Source: Marinovum sp. (lineage in GTDB: Bacteria > Pseudomonadota > Alphaproteobacteria > Rhodobacterales > Rhodobacteraceae). Taken from it: a stretch of 56,913 nt of DNA. This document shows, one piece after another, positions 18,031 to 28,043 of the stretch. The DNA is taken from assembly GCA_022447495.1 (NCBI GenBank), contig JAKVBH010000028.1, positions 1-56,913 on the forward strand. The letters are read 5' to 3'. The translations under genes were made by a program, and so were the position numbers. A model generated the notes under the pieces. That model saw nothing but the letters and a program-made list of their open reading frames with translations. It did no database searches and was not told where the DNA came from. The stretch's first letter is position 1, and every line of letters begins with the position of its first letter.

Positions 18031-18659
18031 TCGGCCCTTTTACCATTGCCGTCGATGGCCCCGCTGCGGCGGGCAAGGGCACTATTTCGCGTGCGCTGGC
18101 CGAGGCTTTCGATCTTGCTCATCTTGACACAGGCCTGCTCTACCGGGCCGTTGCACAGGCCGCCTTGGCTGGAATGAATCCGGTTCAAGCTGCGCAAGCG
18201 CTCAGCGCTGAGGACTTGAGCAACGAAGGTCTTCTGCGCACTGCAGAAGTCGCCCAAGAAGCATCGCGCATCGCGGTTTTGCCCGACGTGCGCAGTGCCT
18301 TGTTTGATTTGCAACGAGCGTTTGCGCGCCGCGCCGGAGGTGCTGTCATAGATGGGCGCGACATTGGCACAGTGATTTGCCCGCAAGCGGAAGCGAAAAT
18401 CTTCATCACCGCAAGCGCCGAGATCCGCGCCAGGCGGCGCCTTGACGAGTTGCTTGGGCGAGGCGAGGCCAGCGACTATGATAATGTCTTGCGCGATGTC
18501 AAAGCGCGGGATGCCCGTGATATGAGCCGCGAGGATTCGCCGCTGAAGCCCGCAGACGACGCTCGTCTGTTGGACACAAGCAATCTGTCAATCGATGAGG
18601 CTTTGGCGCAGGCGACCGCGTTTGTGGAGCCCATCTTTGCCCTTAGGCGGGGCGAATGA
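18027..18659 (+). CDS. cmk: (d)CMP kinase
   Basis: This 210-residue nucleoside monophosphate kinase phosphorylates CMP and dCMP. The P-loop is [14 protein letters not shown], followed by [12 protein letters not shown] and the NMP-binding/LID parts [11 protein letters not shown] and [12 protein letters not shown]. It overlaps the upstream membrane-protein gene and the downstream glycosyltransferase-like gene by 4 bp each. In most Rhodobacteraceae rpsA follows cmk; here it does not. Confidence 0.96.
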   Translation: MIGPFTIAVDGPAAAGKGTISRALAEAFDLAHLDTGLLYRAVAQAALAGMNPVQAAQALSAEDLSNEGLLRTAEVAQEASRIAVLPDVRSALFDLQRAFARRAGGAVIDGRDIGTVICPQAEAKIFITASAEIRARRRLDELLGRGEASDYDNVLRDVKARDARDMSREDSPLKPADDARLLDTSNLSIDEALAQATAFVEPIFALRRGE

Positions 18660-19756
18660 GCGACTTTTCAAACCTGCAATTGCCATCTGGGTTAAGCCGA
18701 AAAAGCGCGCTGCCGAAGCGTTACCGTCCTGACGGCTACCTCGATGGGTTTGATGCCAAAACCTTGTGGTACGACGCGATTTGGGCGGATGGCACACTCT
18801 ATGTCGTCGCTCCGCCGTTCAACAATCTAAGCCGCGATATCAAACGCGCACGGTTTCGCGTTGATGGACGTCCGGCGACGCTGAGGCGGATGCGCCGCTA
18901 CAAACGCCACGCGGTGCTGGAATTTTCGTCGCCTGACCCAGTGCAGAGGGTTTCGGTCTATTTGGGCGATTGGCGCGGCGAAAGTGCTGTGTCTGAGGCT
19001 GAATTCGGACGTTTTGCCGGGCGCAACACGATGTTCTATATCTCGCAGAACAACGATCTGCGCTGGATGCAGGATCACGCACGCTTTCATCGCCATCATC
19101 ATGGAGCAGAAGCGCTAATCGTGCTCGATAATGGCTCGACGCTCTACAATACGGCTGAGATCGAAGCCGCTTTATCAGAGACGGGATTGGATGTTTTGGC
19201 GCTTTCGGCACCTTTCAAATACGGACCAGTCGGCCTGCCACCGTATCGGCGCCTGGAAAAATACCTGCAGACCGCGCTTTTCAACATTCTGCGTCTGCGG
19301 TTCCTGGCTCGGGCGCGTGCGATCCTATCCGTCGATATTGATGAGTTGGTCTTGACCCAAGGGCGTAGCGTTTTTGATCTCGTGCAACAAAGTCGCCTTG
19401 GGTTTCTTCAAATCCAAGGCGCGTGGCGGGTGCCCGCACCGGGCCCATCGGGGCCCTTTCTGCATGCCGATCACACGCATGTCGAAGAAGGGCACGAAGC
19501 CTGTCCGCCCAAGTGGTGTTTGCGCCCAGACGGTGCGCTCGGTGGGTGGTCTTGGGATGTCCATGGTATCGAGCGTTTGCCGTTCTTGCACAGCCGCACG
19601 CATCCCGACTTGAGCTTTGCCCATTGCCGCGGTGTGACAACCGGATGGAAGAAATCTAATCGCCTCGCGGCGCCCGCGCAGAGCCTAGAAGACCCGGCCA
19701 TGTCCGAAGCGTTCTTAGCGGCGGGTGTGTTTTCAGAGAACGACGAGTCTCAATAA
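18656..19756 (+). CDS. Glycosyltransferase-like protein (GT92/GT2-like)
   Basis: The 366-residue protein has no signal peptide. The central part looks like a GT-A fold: [20 protein letters not shown], then [17 protein letters not shown], and a DxD-type motif in [14 protein letters not shown]. It ends with [17 protein letters not shown]. This resembles the family 92-like and DUF23 transferases of cell-surface polysaccharide synthesis. It starts inside the cmk stop (ATGA overlap) and occupies the place where rpsA is usual. The 222 bp after it, up to ihfB, contain no gene. Donor and acceptor are unknown. Confidence 0.65.
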   Translation: MSDFSNLQLPSGLSRKSALPKRYRPDGYLDGFDAKTLWYDAIWADGTLYVVAPPFNNLSRDIKRARFRVDGRPATLRRMRRYKRHAVLEFSSPDPVQRVSVYLGDWRGESAVSEAEFGRFAGRNTMFYISQNNDLRWMQDHARFHRHHHGAEALIVLDNGSTLYNTAEIEAALSETGLDVLALSAPFKYGPVGLPPYRRLEKYLQTALFNILRLRFLARARAILSVDIDELVLTQGRSVFDLVQQSRLGFLQIQGAWRVPAPGPSGPFLHADHTHVEEGHEACPPKWCLRPDGALGGWSWDVHGIERLPFLHSRTHPDLSFAHCRGVTTGWKKSNRLAAPAQSLEDPAMSEAFLAAGVFSENDESQ

Positions 19757-19978
19757 ACGAATCGTTTTGTACCCCTTTGGTTCATCGCGAAAGCCGCCGC
19801 AAATTGGCCGTTAGGGGAGCAACAAAGAAAAAGTTCCGTACCAGATGAGCAAAAATCTGCGAATTTTCCAGAGCTTGACCCTATTGCAGCCGGATGGGTT
19901 GTTCCCGTACATACTCAAAATTCATATAGTCAATTATACCAAGCGCACAAAAGCGCATACAAAAGAACGGGGGATATC

Positions 19979-20260
19979 ATGATCCGGTCAGAGCTGATCC
20001 AAAAACTGGCGGACGAAAACCCGCATCTGTACCAACGCGATGTGGAGCGGATTGTGAACACTGTGTTTGACGAGATCACCGACGCAATGTCTCGTGGCGA
20101 CCGCGTTGAGTTGCGCGGCTTCGGTGCCTTCTCTGTGAAGCGCCGTGACGCTCGCACGGGCCGCAATCCGCGCACAGGTGAGACCGTTGAGGTTGAAGAA
20201 AAGCACGTACCATTCTTTAAGACTGGCAAGTTGTTGCGTGATCGTTTGAACGGAAAGTGA
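19979..20260 (+). CDS. ihfB: Integration host factor subunit beta
   Basis: This 93-residue DNA-bending HU/IHF-family protein has the beta-arm region [20 protein letters not shown] with the intercalating Pro in [26 protein letters not shown] at the N terminus is typical of the beta subunit. It pairs with IhfA, encoded elsewhere. A GGGG-rich site (GAACGGGGGATATC) precedes the ATG. It follows a 222-bp region likely to hold its promoter. Confidence 0.96.
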   Translation: MIRSELIQKLADENPHLYQRDVERIVNTVFDEITDAMSRGDRVELRGFGAFSVKRRDARTGRNPRTGETVEVEEKHVPFFKTGKLLRDRLNGK

Positions 20261-20270
20261 CCTGACCGCC

Positions 20271-20630
20271 ATGCGCTACATCAAATATGCCTTTTTAGCC
20301 GTGGTTGCCCTTTGCTTTTTGACACTCGCCCTGGCCAATCGGGGCATGGTCACGTTGAATCTGTTGCCTAGCGGTCTGGAGAGCGCGCCTGGCATGGGCC
20401 AATTTGACCTGTCCATCGATCTGCCATTGTTTATTGTCATCTTGGGTGGGGTCGTGGCTGGCCTTTTGATTGGTTTTGTTTGGGAGTACCTGCGCGAAGC
20501 CAAGCACCGTCAAGAAGCCGCACAAAAGACTGCAGAGCTGCGCCAAATGGAGCGCGAACTGCGGCGATTGAAGCGCAAGAACACCGAGGGTCAGGACGAA
20601 GTGCTTGCGATCCTCGACGAGGCATCATAG
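20271..20630 (+). CDS. lapA: LapA-domain (DUF1049) membrane protein
   Basis: This 119-residue inner-membrane protein has two membrane helices ([20 protein letters not shown] and [20 protein letters not shown]) and a basic cytoplasmic coiled-coil tail. This is the LapA/YciS layout. In E. coli LapA works with LapB in lipopolysaccharide assembly control. No lapB is present here, so the role is inferred only. It lies 10 bp after ihfB, the usual alphaproteobacterial neighbour. Confidence 0.85.
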   Translation: MRYIKYAFLAVVALCFLTLALANRGMVTLNLLPSGLESAPGMGQFDLSIDLPLFIVILGGVVAGLLIGFVWEYLREAKHRQEAAQKTAELRQMERELRRLKRKNTEGQDEVLAILDEAS

Positions 20631-20640
20631 CCGCATCGGC

Positions 20641-21309
20641 ATGAGTTCCATCAAAACCAAAATCTGTGGTGTGCGAACTGCCGAAGATGTCGCGGCGGCC
20701 GCGAGCGCCGGCGCGTCCTACTTGGGGTTTGTGTTCTTTGAAAAATCACCCAGGAACTTGAGTTTGGAAGAGGCGCGGGCTCTCGCCGTGGCCGTGCCCG
20801 TTGGTACGGCGAAGGTGAGTTTGCTTGTGAATCCCGACGACATGTTCTTGGATGCCTTAATGGCAGATGTGCCGCTCGACATGCTTCAGCTTCATGGCTC
20901 TGAATCGCCTGAGCGTGTAGCTGAAATCCGAGCGCGCACTGGTCTTCCGGTGATGAAAGCAATTGGCATTGCCACTGCGCAAGACCTGGAGAAGATCGAT
21001 CGCTATGCGCCGGTGGCGGATCAGTTGCTGGTCGATGCCAAACCGCCTGAGGGCGGTGCGCTTCCTGGAGGCAATGGATTGAGCTTTGATTGGACGCTCC
21101 TGGCCGATCGCTTTGACTGGCCTTTGCCATGGATGCTGGCGGGTGGTTTGACGCCTGAGAACGTTGCGGAGGCGATTGCTCTAACAGGCACGCGCCAAAT
21201 TGATGTGAGCAGCGGCGTGGAAAGCGCGCCGGGTCAGAAGGACCCAATGAAAATATCAGCCTTTCTCCAGGCCGCATCCGAGTCGGGTGATAGTGTCGCG
21301 TCCACCTGA
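20641..21309 (+). CDS. trpF: Phosphoribosylanthranilate isomerase
   Basis: This 222-residue TIM-barrel enzyme performs the third step of tryptophan synthesis. It shows [13 protein letters not shown] with the catalytic Cys, [23 protein letters not shown] and the phosphate loop [15 protein letters not shown]. The start at 20641 ([10 protein letters not shown]) fits the family; the frame extends upstream to 20605 inside lapA. In Rhodobacteraceae trpB usually follows; here a 456-bp non-coding stretch and rne follow instead. Confidence 0.95.
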   Translation: MSSIKTKICGVRTAEDVAAAASAGASYLGFVFFEKSPRNLSLEEARALAVAVPVGTAKVSLLVNPDDMFLDALMADVPLDMLQLHGSESPERVAEIRARTGLPVMKAIGIATAQDLEKIDRYAPVADQLLVDAKPPEGGALPGGNGLSFDWTLLADRFDWPLPWMLAGGLTPENVAEAIALTGTRQIDVSSGVESAPGQKDPMKISAFLQAASESGDSVAST

Positions 21310-21765
21310 ATTGTTGTTGTTATTCAGGTACTTTTCTTGGGACCGTGCACAAATACACGTGAATAAACGCGCGTCGCTCTATTTTTCACGTTGTAATTGT
21401 GTGAGCAGCGACACTATGTTGAGATTACGGCCAGTCGCTAGGGCCGGATGAGTTTCGCCGCCTTTATGTTTAGAGCGTTGAGGCGGATGGATTGGATCGG
21501 TTGCCCATACTTGTTTGGGGCCGAGCCGTATGAGAGCCCCGTGACGTGGCCGAACGTGCCAGCCATTGGGCAATAGTGGGCGGTCCCCGTAAAGGTATGA
21601 CCGTCGGAGAAGAACCGCGATGCAACGCGCGCAGGCATATCGAAATCGATCAGCTGTCACTTCAGACAGCGCCGCGCCCCGTGCAATCGCTTTAATCAGA
21701 CACCCTCGCCGAACGAGCGCGCCCCCTGGGGCTGTGTTCAATCGTGCGTGGTGCAAAGAGTATCA
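21310..21765 (+). other. Gene-free stretch: presumed promoter and leader of rne
   Basis: This 456-bp interval separates trpF from rne. It holds an inverted repeat, TTATTCA near 21329 and TGAATAA near 21359, flanking an AT-rich stretch. No convincing gene lies here; a 66-residue minus-strand frame at 21438-21638 is protein-like but has no recognised relative. RNase E genes often have a long structured leader that mediates feedback control, which may explain the length. An alternative is the decayed remains of the gene normally upstream of rne. Confidence 0.4.
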
Positions 21766-24627
21766 ATGGCAAAGAAAATGCTTATCGATGCCACCCACGC
21801 GGAGGAAACCCGCGTCGTGGTGGTGGATGGAAACAAGGTGGAGGAGTTCGATTTTGAATCCGAAGCCAAGCGCCAGCTTGCTGGCAATATTTACCTCGCA
21901 AAAGTCACCCGCGTAGAGCCATCGCTCCAAGCGGCCTTTGTGGACTATGGCGGCAACCGCCATGGCTTCCTTGCGTTCTCGGAAATCCACCCCGATTACT
22001 ATCAAATCCCCGTCGCTGATCGCGAGGCTCTGATGGAGGAAGAGCTCGCCTATGCAGAAGCGCTTCGCGCGCGTGACGACGAAGAAGATGAAAAGCCCAA
22101 GCGCAACCGACGCGGGCGTGGTCGTTCCAAAGCGAAAGCGGCAGAGGTCAAATCCGACGACGCAGTGGAGACCCAAGAGGTCGAATCGACCGAGATCAAC
22201 GGCATGGAGACCATTGATCTAGACGATACCACAGAGGCAGTTGATGCCGAAGAGGGGCTGTCTCCGTCGGAGACAGGGGTCGAAGAAACGCCAGTCGATG
22301 CCCCTGAAGCCGGTGCCGCCGAAAACACTGTGTCCGGGAGTGAAACCGAAACGCCTCAAGATACTTCTTCTGAGCCGGAAGTGGCGGTTACGCCAGCCGA
22401 AGCACAAAGCACTTCTGAGGGCGCGGCCAAAGAGGCCGTCGCTGATCAAGGCGATGCCAAACCAGAAGCAGACGACGAAGCTGCGACCCAAGATGATGCA
22501 TCAGAGGACGACAGTGAGGACGACGGCGACGACCACGAAGACACCGCGAAAGGCGCGGATGCGACCGAAAAAGACGGCAGCATCGAGTCTGTTGCCGATG
22601 ACGATGACCAAGACGACATTCGTCCGCCACGCAAACCGCGCCCACGTCGGTATAAGATTCAAGAGGTAATCAAGGTCCGCCAGATCCTCTTGGTGCAAGT
22701 CGTGAAAGAAGAACGCGGCAACAAAGGTGCCGCTCTGACCACATATCTGAGCCTCGCAGGGCGCTATTGTGTGCTTATGCCCAACACCGCACGTGGCGGC
22801 GGCATCAGCCGTAAAATCACGAATGCTGCTGACCGTAAGAAACTCAAGACCATCGCCACAGAAATCGACGTTCCGCAAGGTGCGGGCCTCATTGTCCGCA
22901 CTGCGGGTGCGAAACGTACAAAAACCGAGATCAAACGCGACTACGAGTATCTGCAACGTCTTTGGGAACAGATTCGCGATCTAACGCTCAAGTCGATTGC
23001 TCCGGCCAAGATCTATGAAGAAGGCGACCTCATCAAGCGTTCGATCCGCGACCTCTATAATCGCGAGATTGATGAAGTGTTGGTCGAAGGCGAACGCGGG
23101 TACCGCAACGCCAAAGATTTCATGAAAATGATCATGCCGAGCCACGCCAAAAACGTGCAGCAATACACTGAGGCGCTACCGCTCTTTGCGCGCTTTCAAG
23201 TGGAAAGCTATCTCGGCGGCATGTTCAATCCAACCGTCCAGCTCAAATCCGGCGGTTACATCGTGATTGGAGTCACCGAAGCGCTTGTGGCTGTGGACGT
23301 CAACTCCGGTAAGGCCACCAAAGAGGGCTCTATTGAGGAAACCGCGCTCAAGACCAACTTGGAGGCCGCCGAAGAGGTGGCGCGCCAGCTGCGTTTGCGC
23401 GACCTTGCGGGCCTGATCGTCATCGACTTCATCGACATGGACGAGCGCAAGAACAACGCCGCCGTCGAAAAGCGCCTCAAAGACAAGCTCAAGACCGATC
23501 GCGCGCGCATCCAAGTGGGCCGGATTTCGGGCTTTGGTCTTCTGGAAATGTCGCGTCAGCGTCTGCGTCCTGGTATGATCGAAGCCACCACGGCGCCTTG
23601 CCCGCACTGTCATGGCACGGGTCTGATTCGCTCTGATGACAGCCTCGCGCTGCAGGTGCTCCGCCAGATCGAGGAAGAAGGCACCCGCCGTCGCTCTCGT
23701 GAGGTTTTGATCAAGTGTCCGGTGGGCATTGCCAACTATCTTATGAACGCCAAACGTGAACACATTGCGGTGATTGAAGCGCGCTATGGCATGGCTATCC
23801 GCATTGAGGGAGATCCATCTTTGGTCAGCCCCGACTTCACGATGGAGAAATTCAAGACGGCCACGCGTCACGTTCCCGAAGCCACGGCACCGGTTGTTTC
23901 AGTCGATACCAAACTGATGTCCGAAGTGGATGAAGACGCCGCGGAGAGCGAAGAAGCCATCGTCGATGCGCCCGAAGCAGATGGCGAAGAGCAGCCTAAA
24001 CGAAAACGCCGCCGTCGACGTCGTCGCCGTGGCAAAGGCAACCAGGGTGAAGACGGACAGAACGCAGGCGAGGAAGACACCAGCGAAAGCGCTGAAGAAG
24101 CGCCTTCTGATGGCAAGACGGGCGACGAAGCCAAAGACGCATCAGATGATCAAGACAAGAGCGATGATGCTCAAGAGGGCGAAAGTGTAACCGAAGAGGA
24201 CGCCCCAAAGCCCAAGAAACGCCGCTCCCGGTCCCGTAGTCGTAAGAAGACTGAAGTGGCGGAGGATGTCACGGCTGAAGCGGCGACTGACACTGCGGCG
24301 GCTCAAATCGATGCAGCACCGACGGAACTGGCTCCAGAAGTGGATATTGCATCGGTATCTACCCCGTCAGACGTGGCGGAGATAAGCATCGATGAAAGCG
24401 CAGAAGCACAGCCGGAACCTGTCGCTGAGCCTGTGATGGAAGCGTCTCCGGAGCCTGAAGCCGAGGCATCTGCCGAGGATGAGCATGCGCTCGAGTCAGG
24501 GCCAAAACCCGAGGCGGCACCTGAGCCTGTACCTGAACCAGAGCTCGAACCAACAGCTGTACAAACAGCCCCAAAGCCCGACGCGCCGCCCAAGAAGAAG
24601 CGCACTGGATGGTGGTCTCGCGGTTAG
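21766..24627 (+). CDS. rne: Ribonuclease E/G
   Basis: This 953-residue endonuclease organises mRNA decay and rRNA/tRNA processing. The S1 domain starts at GNIYLAKVTRVEPSLQAAFV but is split by an insertion of about 180 very acidic residues (roughly 105-282) before it resumes at RYKIQEVIKVRQILLVQV. Catalytic Asp residues lie in VDVNSGKAT (about 510) and LIVIDFIDMDE. The zinc-link is CPHCHGTG (about 611). The disordered C-terminal part has an Arg-rich RNA-binding patch (from about 745) and long acidic and Pro/Glu-rich stretches, and ends KKKRTGWWSRG. Start is at 21766 (MAKKMLIDATH); the frame extends six codons upstream. Confidence 0.95.
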   Translation: MAKKMLIDATHAEETRVVVVDGNKVEEFDFESEAKRQLAGNIYLAKVTRVEPSLQAAFVDYGGNRHGFLAFSEIHPDYYQIPVADREALMEEELAYAEALRARDDEEDEKPKRNRRGRGRSKAKAAEVKSDDAVETQEVESTEINGMETIDLDDTTEAVDAEEGLSPSETGVEETPVDAPEAGAAENTVSGSETETPQDTSSEPEVAVTPAEAQSTSEGAAKEAVADQGDAKPEADDEAATQDDASEDDSEDDGDDHEDTAKGADATEKDGSIESVADDDDQDDIRPPRKPRPRRYKIQEVIKVRQILLVQVVKEERGNKGAALTTYLSLAGRYCVLMPNTARGGGISRKITNAADRKKLKTIATEIDVPQGAGLIVRTAGAKRTKTEIKRDYEYLQRLWEQIRDLTLKSIAPAKIYEEGDLIKRSIRDLYNREIDEVLVEGERGYRNAKDFMKMIMPSHAKNVQQYTEALPLFARFQVESYLGGMFNPTVQLKSGGYIVIGVTEALVAVDVNSGKATKEGSIEETALKTNLEAAEEVARQLRLRDLAGLIVIDFIDMDERKNNAAVEKRLKDKLKTDRARIQVGRISGFGLLEMSRQRLRPGMIEATTAPCPHCHGTGLIRSDDSLALQVLRQIEEEGTRRRSREVLIKCPVGIANYLMNAKREHIAVIEARYGMAIRIEGDPSLVSPDFTMEKFKTATRHVPEATAPVVSVDTKLMSEVDEDAAESEEAIVDAPEADGEEQPKRKRRRRRRRRGKGNQGEDGQNAGEEDTSESAEEAPSDGKTGDEAKDASDDQDKSDDAQEGESVTEEDAPKPKKRRSRSRSRKKTEVAEDVTAEAATDTAAAQIDAAPTELAPEVDIASVSTPSDVAEISIDESAEAQPEPVAEPVMEASPEPEAEASAEDEHALESGPKPEAAPEPVPEPELEPTAVQTAPKPDAPPKKKRTGWWSRG

Positions 24628-24639
24628 ACAACCAAAAAC

Positions 24640-24667
24640 GGCGCTCCACTGGGGGCGCCTTTTTTTC
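24640..24667 (+). terminator. Rho-independent terminator of rne
   Basis: An 8-bp stem, GGCGCTCC (24640-24647) with GGGGCGCC (24652-24659), one G-U pair, and an ACTG loop, is followed by eight T (24660-24667). It sits 12 bp after the rne stop and before the convergent tusA gene. Confidence 0.88.
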
Positions 24668-24685
24668 TTAGGCTGGAAATTCGAT

Positions 24686-24913
24686 CTAGGACTTTCTGAT
24701 CACGTAAATCTGGTGATTGTCTGTCTCGCGTGTCTCTACCAATTCGTGCCCGGCCTCAGCACAGAAATGCGGCACATCGATGATCGCTGCGGGGTCGTCG
24801 GCCAGAACTTCAAGTTCATCGCCAACGGCCAAGTCTTTAAGACGCTTGCGGGCCTTGAGCACGGGTAGGGGGCAAAGCAACCCCAGCGCATCGAGCGTGT
24901 GTTTAACGCCCAT
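24686..24913 (-). CDS. tusA: Sulfurtransferase TusA family protein
   Basis: This 75-residue sulfur-carrier protein has the active cysteine in the signature [19 protein letters not shown]. It is the right length for TusA, which relays persulfide sulfur for tRNA thiolation or molybdenum-cofactor delivery. Its start lies inside the last codons of prs (11-bp overlap). A larger frame to 25024 would add an unconserved stretch. The exact partner is unknown. Confidence 0.9.
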   Translation of the reverse strand: MGVKHTLDALGLLCPLPVLKARKRLKDLAVGDELEVLADDPAAIIDVPHFCAEAGHELVETRETDNHQIYVIRKS

Positions 24914-25919
24914 AGACGCCTTCGTAGAGTGGTTCGAGGGTTTCGTGAGAGAAGAGCGAGGACACCGATGTGCCGCTCCAGATGTTTGTGATCGCCTGCG
25001 CAAAGATCGGCGCCGTTGGCACAATGCGGATATTGGGCGCGGCGGTTACGGCTTTCGTCGGCTCAATGCTGTCTGAAAGGACCAGCGACTTCATGGACGA
25101 GTTCGTGACGCGTTCGACGGCCGGGCCCGACATCACACCGTGGGTGATATAGGCATGCACTTCGGTTGCGCCGTGCTCGATGAGGACGTCGGCAGCTTTG
25201 CACAAGGTGCCCGCCGTGTCGCAGATGTCATCTACGATGATACAGCGTTTGCCTTTTACATCACCGATAACGGTCATTTCAGCAATCTCGCCGGGCTTTT
25301 CGCGGCGCTTATCGACGATGGAAAGCGGTGCTTTGATCCGCTGGGCCAGTTCGCGCGCGCGTGCCACACCTCCCACGTCAGGCGAGACGACCATGATGTC
25401 TTCCATCTGGCCCTTGAAATGGCTGATGATGTCGAGCGCGAAGACCGGTGATGCGTAGAGGTTGTCCACAGGGATGTCGAAGAAGCCTTGGATCTGCGCT
25501 GCATGCAAATCCATCGTCAGAACCCGTTCAATGCCCGATTGAACCAACATATTGGCCACCAATTTGGCCGAGATAGGTGTGCGTGCTTTGGCGCGGCGGT
25601 CTTGGCGGGCGTAGCCAAAATACGGGATCACGGCGGTAATGCGGGCTGCGGAGGATCGACGCAAAGCGTCCGCCATGATGAGCAGCTCCATCAAGTGATC
25701 ATTGGCCGGACGAGAGGTGGATTGTAGTAAAAACATGTCTTCGCCGCGGACATTTTCAAATACTTCGACAAAAATCTCGCCGTCGTTGAACCGTTCCACC
25801 CGGGCATCCACCAGGGGTACATTCAGACCACGATGTAACGACATGCGTCGAGCAATTGCGCCGTGCAGTTTGTCATTCGACGTGCCTGCCATCAATTTGG
25901 GTGCGTCGACATTTGGCAT
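24903..25919 (-). CDS. prs: Ribose-phosphate pyrophosphokinase
   Basis: This 338-residue PRPP synthase makes the precursor for purine, pyrimidine, histidine and tryptophan synthesis from ribose-5-phosphate and ATP. It shows [38 protein letters not shown], the metal-binding [14 protein letters not shown], the flexible loop KRREKPGE and the PRPP-binding loop [14 protein letters not shown]. It has an N-terminal extension of about ten residues. It is translationally coupled to tusA downstream. Confidence 0.97.
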   Translation of the reverse strand: MPNVDAPKLMAGTSNDKLHGAIARRMSLHRGLNVPLVDARVERFNDGEIFVEVFENVRGEDMFLLQSTSRPANDHLMELLIMADALRRSSAARITAVIPYFGYARQDRRAKARTPISAKLVANMLVQSGIERVLTMDLHAAQIQGFFDIPVDNLYASPVFALDIISHFKGQMEDIMVVSPDVGGVARARELAQRIKAPLSIVDKRREKPGEIAEMTVIGDVKGKRCIIVDDICDTAGTLCKAADVLIEHGATEVHAYITHGVMSGPAVERVTNSSMKSLVLSDSIEPTKAVTAAPNIRIVPTAPIFAQAITNIWSGTSVSSLFSHETLEPLYEGVYGR

Positions 25920-26013
25920 AGGTCATTCCTTGGCATGTGACAGATTCGTGATGTTGACACCGCTTAGCACGCAGCTACCGTCCCGAAAACCAAGCACGAA
26001 GGAGCGCGGTCAC

Positions 26014-26613
26014 ATGGCACATATAGACTACTATTTTGCGACACTTTCGCCCTACACCTATCTGGTTGGGACGCGCATCCAAGAGGTCGTAACCAAACAC
26101 GGCGCAACGATTTCCTATAAGCCCTTGGACATTATCGCTCTCTTCGCTCGCACGGGGGGCATACCTCCGAAGGACCGCCATATCAGCCGCCAGGATTACC
26201 GACTGCAAGAGCTCACCCGGGCCTCAAAAAAGTTGAATATGCCGTTAAATCTCAAACCGGCCCATTGGCCCACGAACCCCGCGCCATCTTCGTATGCTTT
26301 TATTGCGGCCAAAAACGCCGGCGGTGGCGATCTTGGCGCGTTGGTCCATGCCTTTACGCGGGCCTGCTGGGCTGAGGAAAAGGACATCGCAGATGACGCG
26401 GTAATCAAAGCGTGTTTAGAAAGGGCAGGTTTTGACCCGGCGTTATCTGACAGCGGTATGATGGCCAGCGCCGAAGAATACGCCAACAACCTTGAAGAGG
26501 CGGTGAGCCGCGGCGCCTTTGGTGCGCCGTTCTACATCACAGACGATGGACAAAAGTTCTGGGGGCAGGATCGCATCGTCGATCTTGACCTCCATCTGGG
26601 GGGCAAACTCTAG
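26014..26613 (+). CDS. 2-hydroxychromene-2-carboxylate isomerase-like (DsbA-fold) protein
   Basis: This 199-residue protein of the thioredoxin-fold kappa GST/HCCA isomerase family begins IDYYFATLSPYTYLVGTR, where the Ser is the usual glutathione-contacting residue. It ends with GAFGAPFYITDDGQKFWGQDRI, the family C-terminal signature. It may isomerise a small aromatic or act as a glutathione-dependent oxidoreductase; nothing around it tells which. Start 26014 has AAGGAG about 10 bases upstream. The next gene begins directly after its stop. Confidence 0.85.
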   Translation: MAHIDYYFATLSPYTYLVGTRIQEVVTKHGATISYKPLDIIALFARTGGIPPKDRHISRQDYRLQELTRASKKLNMPLNLKPAHWPTNPAPSSYAFIAAKNAGGGDLGALVHAFTRACWAEEKDIADDAVIKACLERAGFDPALSDSGMMASAEEYANNLEEAVSRGAFGAPFYITDDGQKFWGQDRIVDLDLHLGGKL

Positions 26614-27426
26614 ATGCCAAACGCCGTGCTTGCGGAGCATCAAACCCACTGGCGAGTGATGGGAGAGGGGCCACGGTCTGCATTGGCGGTTCATTGTTCT
26701 TTGGCGCATTCGGGTTCCTGGCGAGATGTGTCTCGGCATTTGGCGGAGCGTCTCACAATCACTGCCTTTGATTTGCCAGGGCATGGGCGCAGTGCCTCGT
26801 GGGATGGTGAGCGAGAAATTCAAAGCCTGAGTTGTGCCATTGGTGCTGCTCTGGTTCCCGACGGCGGTAAGATCGACGTCTTGGGGCACAGCTTTGGCGG
26901 GACGGTCGCTTTGCGCTATGCACTGGATCATCCTGAGCGAGTACGGTCCCTCACGCTGATCGAGCCGGTTTTCTTTGCCGCGGCGATACGTGGGCATCCG
27001 CACACCCAAGCGCGCTTGGACGAGGACTTCGCGCGGTTCGTTGATGCTTGGGACGCGGGCGATCTTGACGCTGCGGCGCGGGCCTTTACTGCCATTTGGG
27101 GGGACGGCACGCCTTGGCACAAACTCTCTCGGATGGCGCAAAGGGCGTTGGCTGCGCAAATCCATCTGATCCCTGCGGCCAATGCGGCGCTCTTTGATGA
27201 TGTGGGCGGGATGCTCGATGACTGTCGTCTTGAAACACTTGGGGTCCCGGTTTTGTTTCTGCAAGGCGGCGAGACTCATTGGATTATTCCGCAGATTTCC
27301 AAGGCTTTGGCCGCGCGGTTGCCTGATGCAACCTGTGTGACAGTACCGGGAGCGGGTCACATGGTACCCATCTCGCACGCCAAAGATGTCGCATCGCGGA
27401 TTGGGGACTTTCTCGATCGGACCTGA
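26614..27426 (+). CDS. Alpha/beta hydrolase
   Basis: This 270-residue hydrolase has the nucleophile elbow DVLGHSFGGTVAL (Ser), an oxyanion region AVHCSLAHSGSWRDV, a lid domain and the catalytic His in VPGAGHMVPISH. The probable Asp/Glu is near FLQGGETHW. It begins at the base after the isomerase stop, so the two are co-transcribed. The substrate cannot be predicted; the family includes esterases and C-C hydrolases of ring-cleavage products, which would fit the isomerase neighbour (inference). Confidence 0.85.
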   Translation: MPNAVLAEHQTHWRVMGEGPRSALAVHCSLAHSGSWRDVSRHLAERLTITAFDLPGHGRSASWDGEREIQSLSCAIGAALVPDGGKIDVLGHSFGGTVALRYALDHPERVRSLTLIEPVFFAAAIRGHPHTQARLDEDFARFVDAWDAGDLDAAARAFTAIWGDGTPWHKLSRMAQRALAAQIHLIPAANAALFDDVGGMLDDCRLETLGVPVLFLQGGETHWIIPQISKALAARLPDATCVTVPGAGHMVPISHAKDVASRIGDFLDRT

Positions 27427-27440
27427 TCTGTGGTCAGAGG

Positions 27441-28043
27441 TTATTTTTTGCCGATCTTTGGCTCCCCGCCCTGGAGCAGGCGACCGATATTGGCGTGGTG
27501 CCGATAGAACACCAGAACCGCCAAGGCAACACACAGGACACAGATTGTTGGCGCCAAAAAGAGTGCCCAAGCCGCGCTGAGTGCTGCCGCCAAAAGCGCT
27601 GCCGCTGATGAAATCCTCGTCAGCGCGGCGCCCGCCAGCCATGTCGCACAAGCGGCCACTCCAACTGGCCAAGCCAACGCGAGCAGAAGGCCCAAGAAAG
27701 TGGCGACACCTTTTCCGCCTTTGAAGCCTAGCCACACTGGGAAGCAATGACCTACAAAAGCGGCTAGCCCTGCGATTTGAACTGCGTCTTCACTGGCAAA
27801 TGCCCGGGCAAAAAAGACTGCCGCTGCGCCTTTGCCGCCGTCGAGGATGAGCGTGGCCGCCGCCGCCGCTTTGCTTCCGGTCCTAAGAACATTTGTGGCA
27901 CCGATATTGCCGGAACCGATCTGTCGAAGGTCGCCAAGCCCGAGCATACGCGATACCAAAATTCCAAACGGGATCGAGCCAAGAAGATACCCAAGTGCGG
28001 CCCATATGATCAGCGTGGTCGGCGAAGCGAGAAGCTCAGGCAT
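27441..28043 (-). CDS. plsY: Glycerol-3-phosphate acyltransferase PlsY
   Basis: This 200-residue integral membrane enzyme transfers the acyl group of acyl-phosphate to glycerol-3-phosphate. The three signature loops are present: GYLLGSIPFGILVSRM, SGNIGATNVLRTGSKAAA with LDGGKGA, and GFKGGKGVATFLG. There are five predicted helices. The start lies within the end of the dihydroorotase-like gene (8-bp overlap); the frame further upstream is unconserved. It is the last gene of the minus-strand pyrB transcript. Confidence 0.93.
   Translation of the reverse strand: MPELLASPTTLIIWAALGYLLGSIPFGILVSRMLGLGDLRQIGSGNIGATNVLRTGSKAAAAATLILDGGKGAAAVFFARAFASEDAVQIAGLAAFVGHCFPVWLGFKGGKGVATFLGLLLALAWPVGVAACATWLAGAALTRISSAAALLAAALSAAWALFLAPTICVLCVALAVLVFYRHHANIGRLLQGGEPKIGKK

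Noticed and set aside
21438..21638. 66-residue minus-strand frame with a protein-like composition upstream of rne
   Set aside because: It has no recognised relative and no clear ribosome-binding site, and other frames of similar length overlap it.
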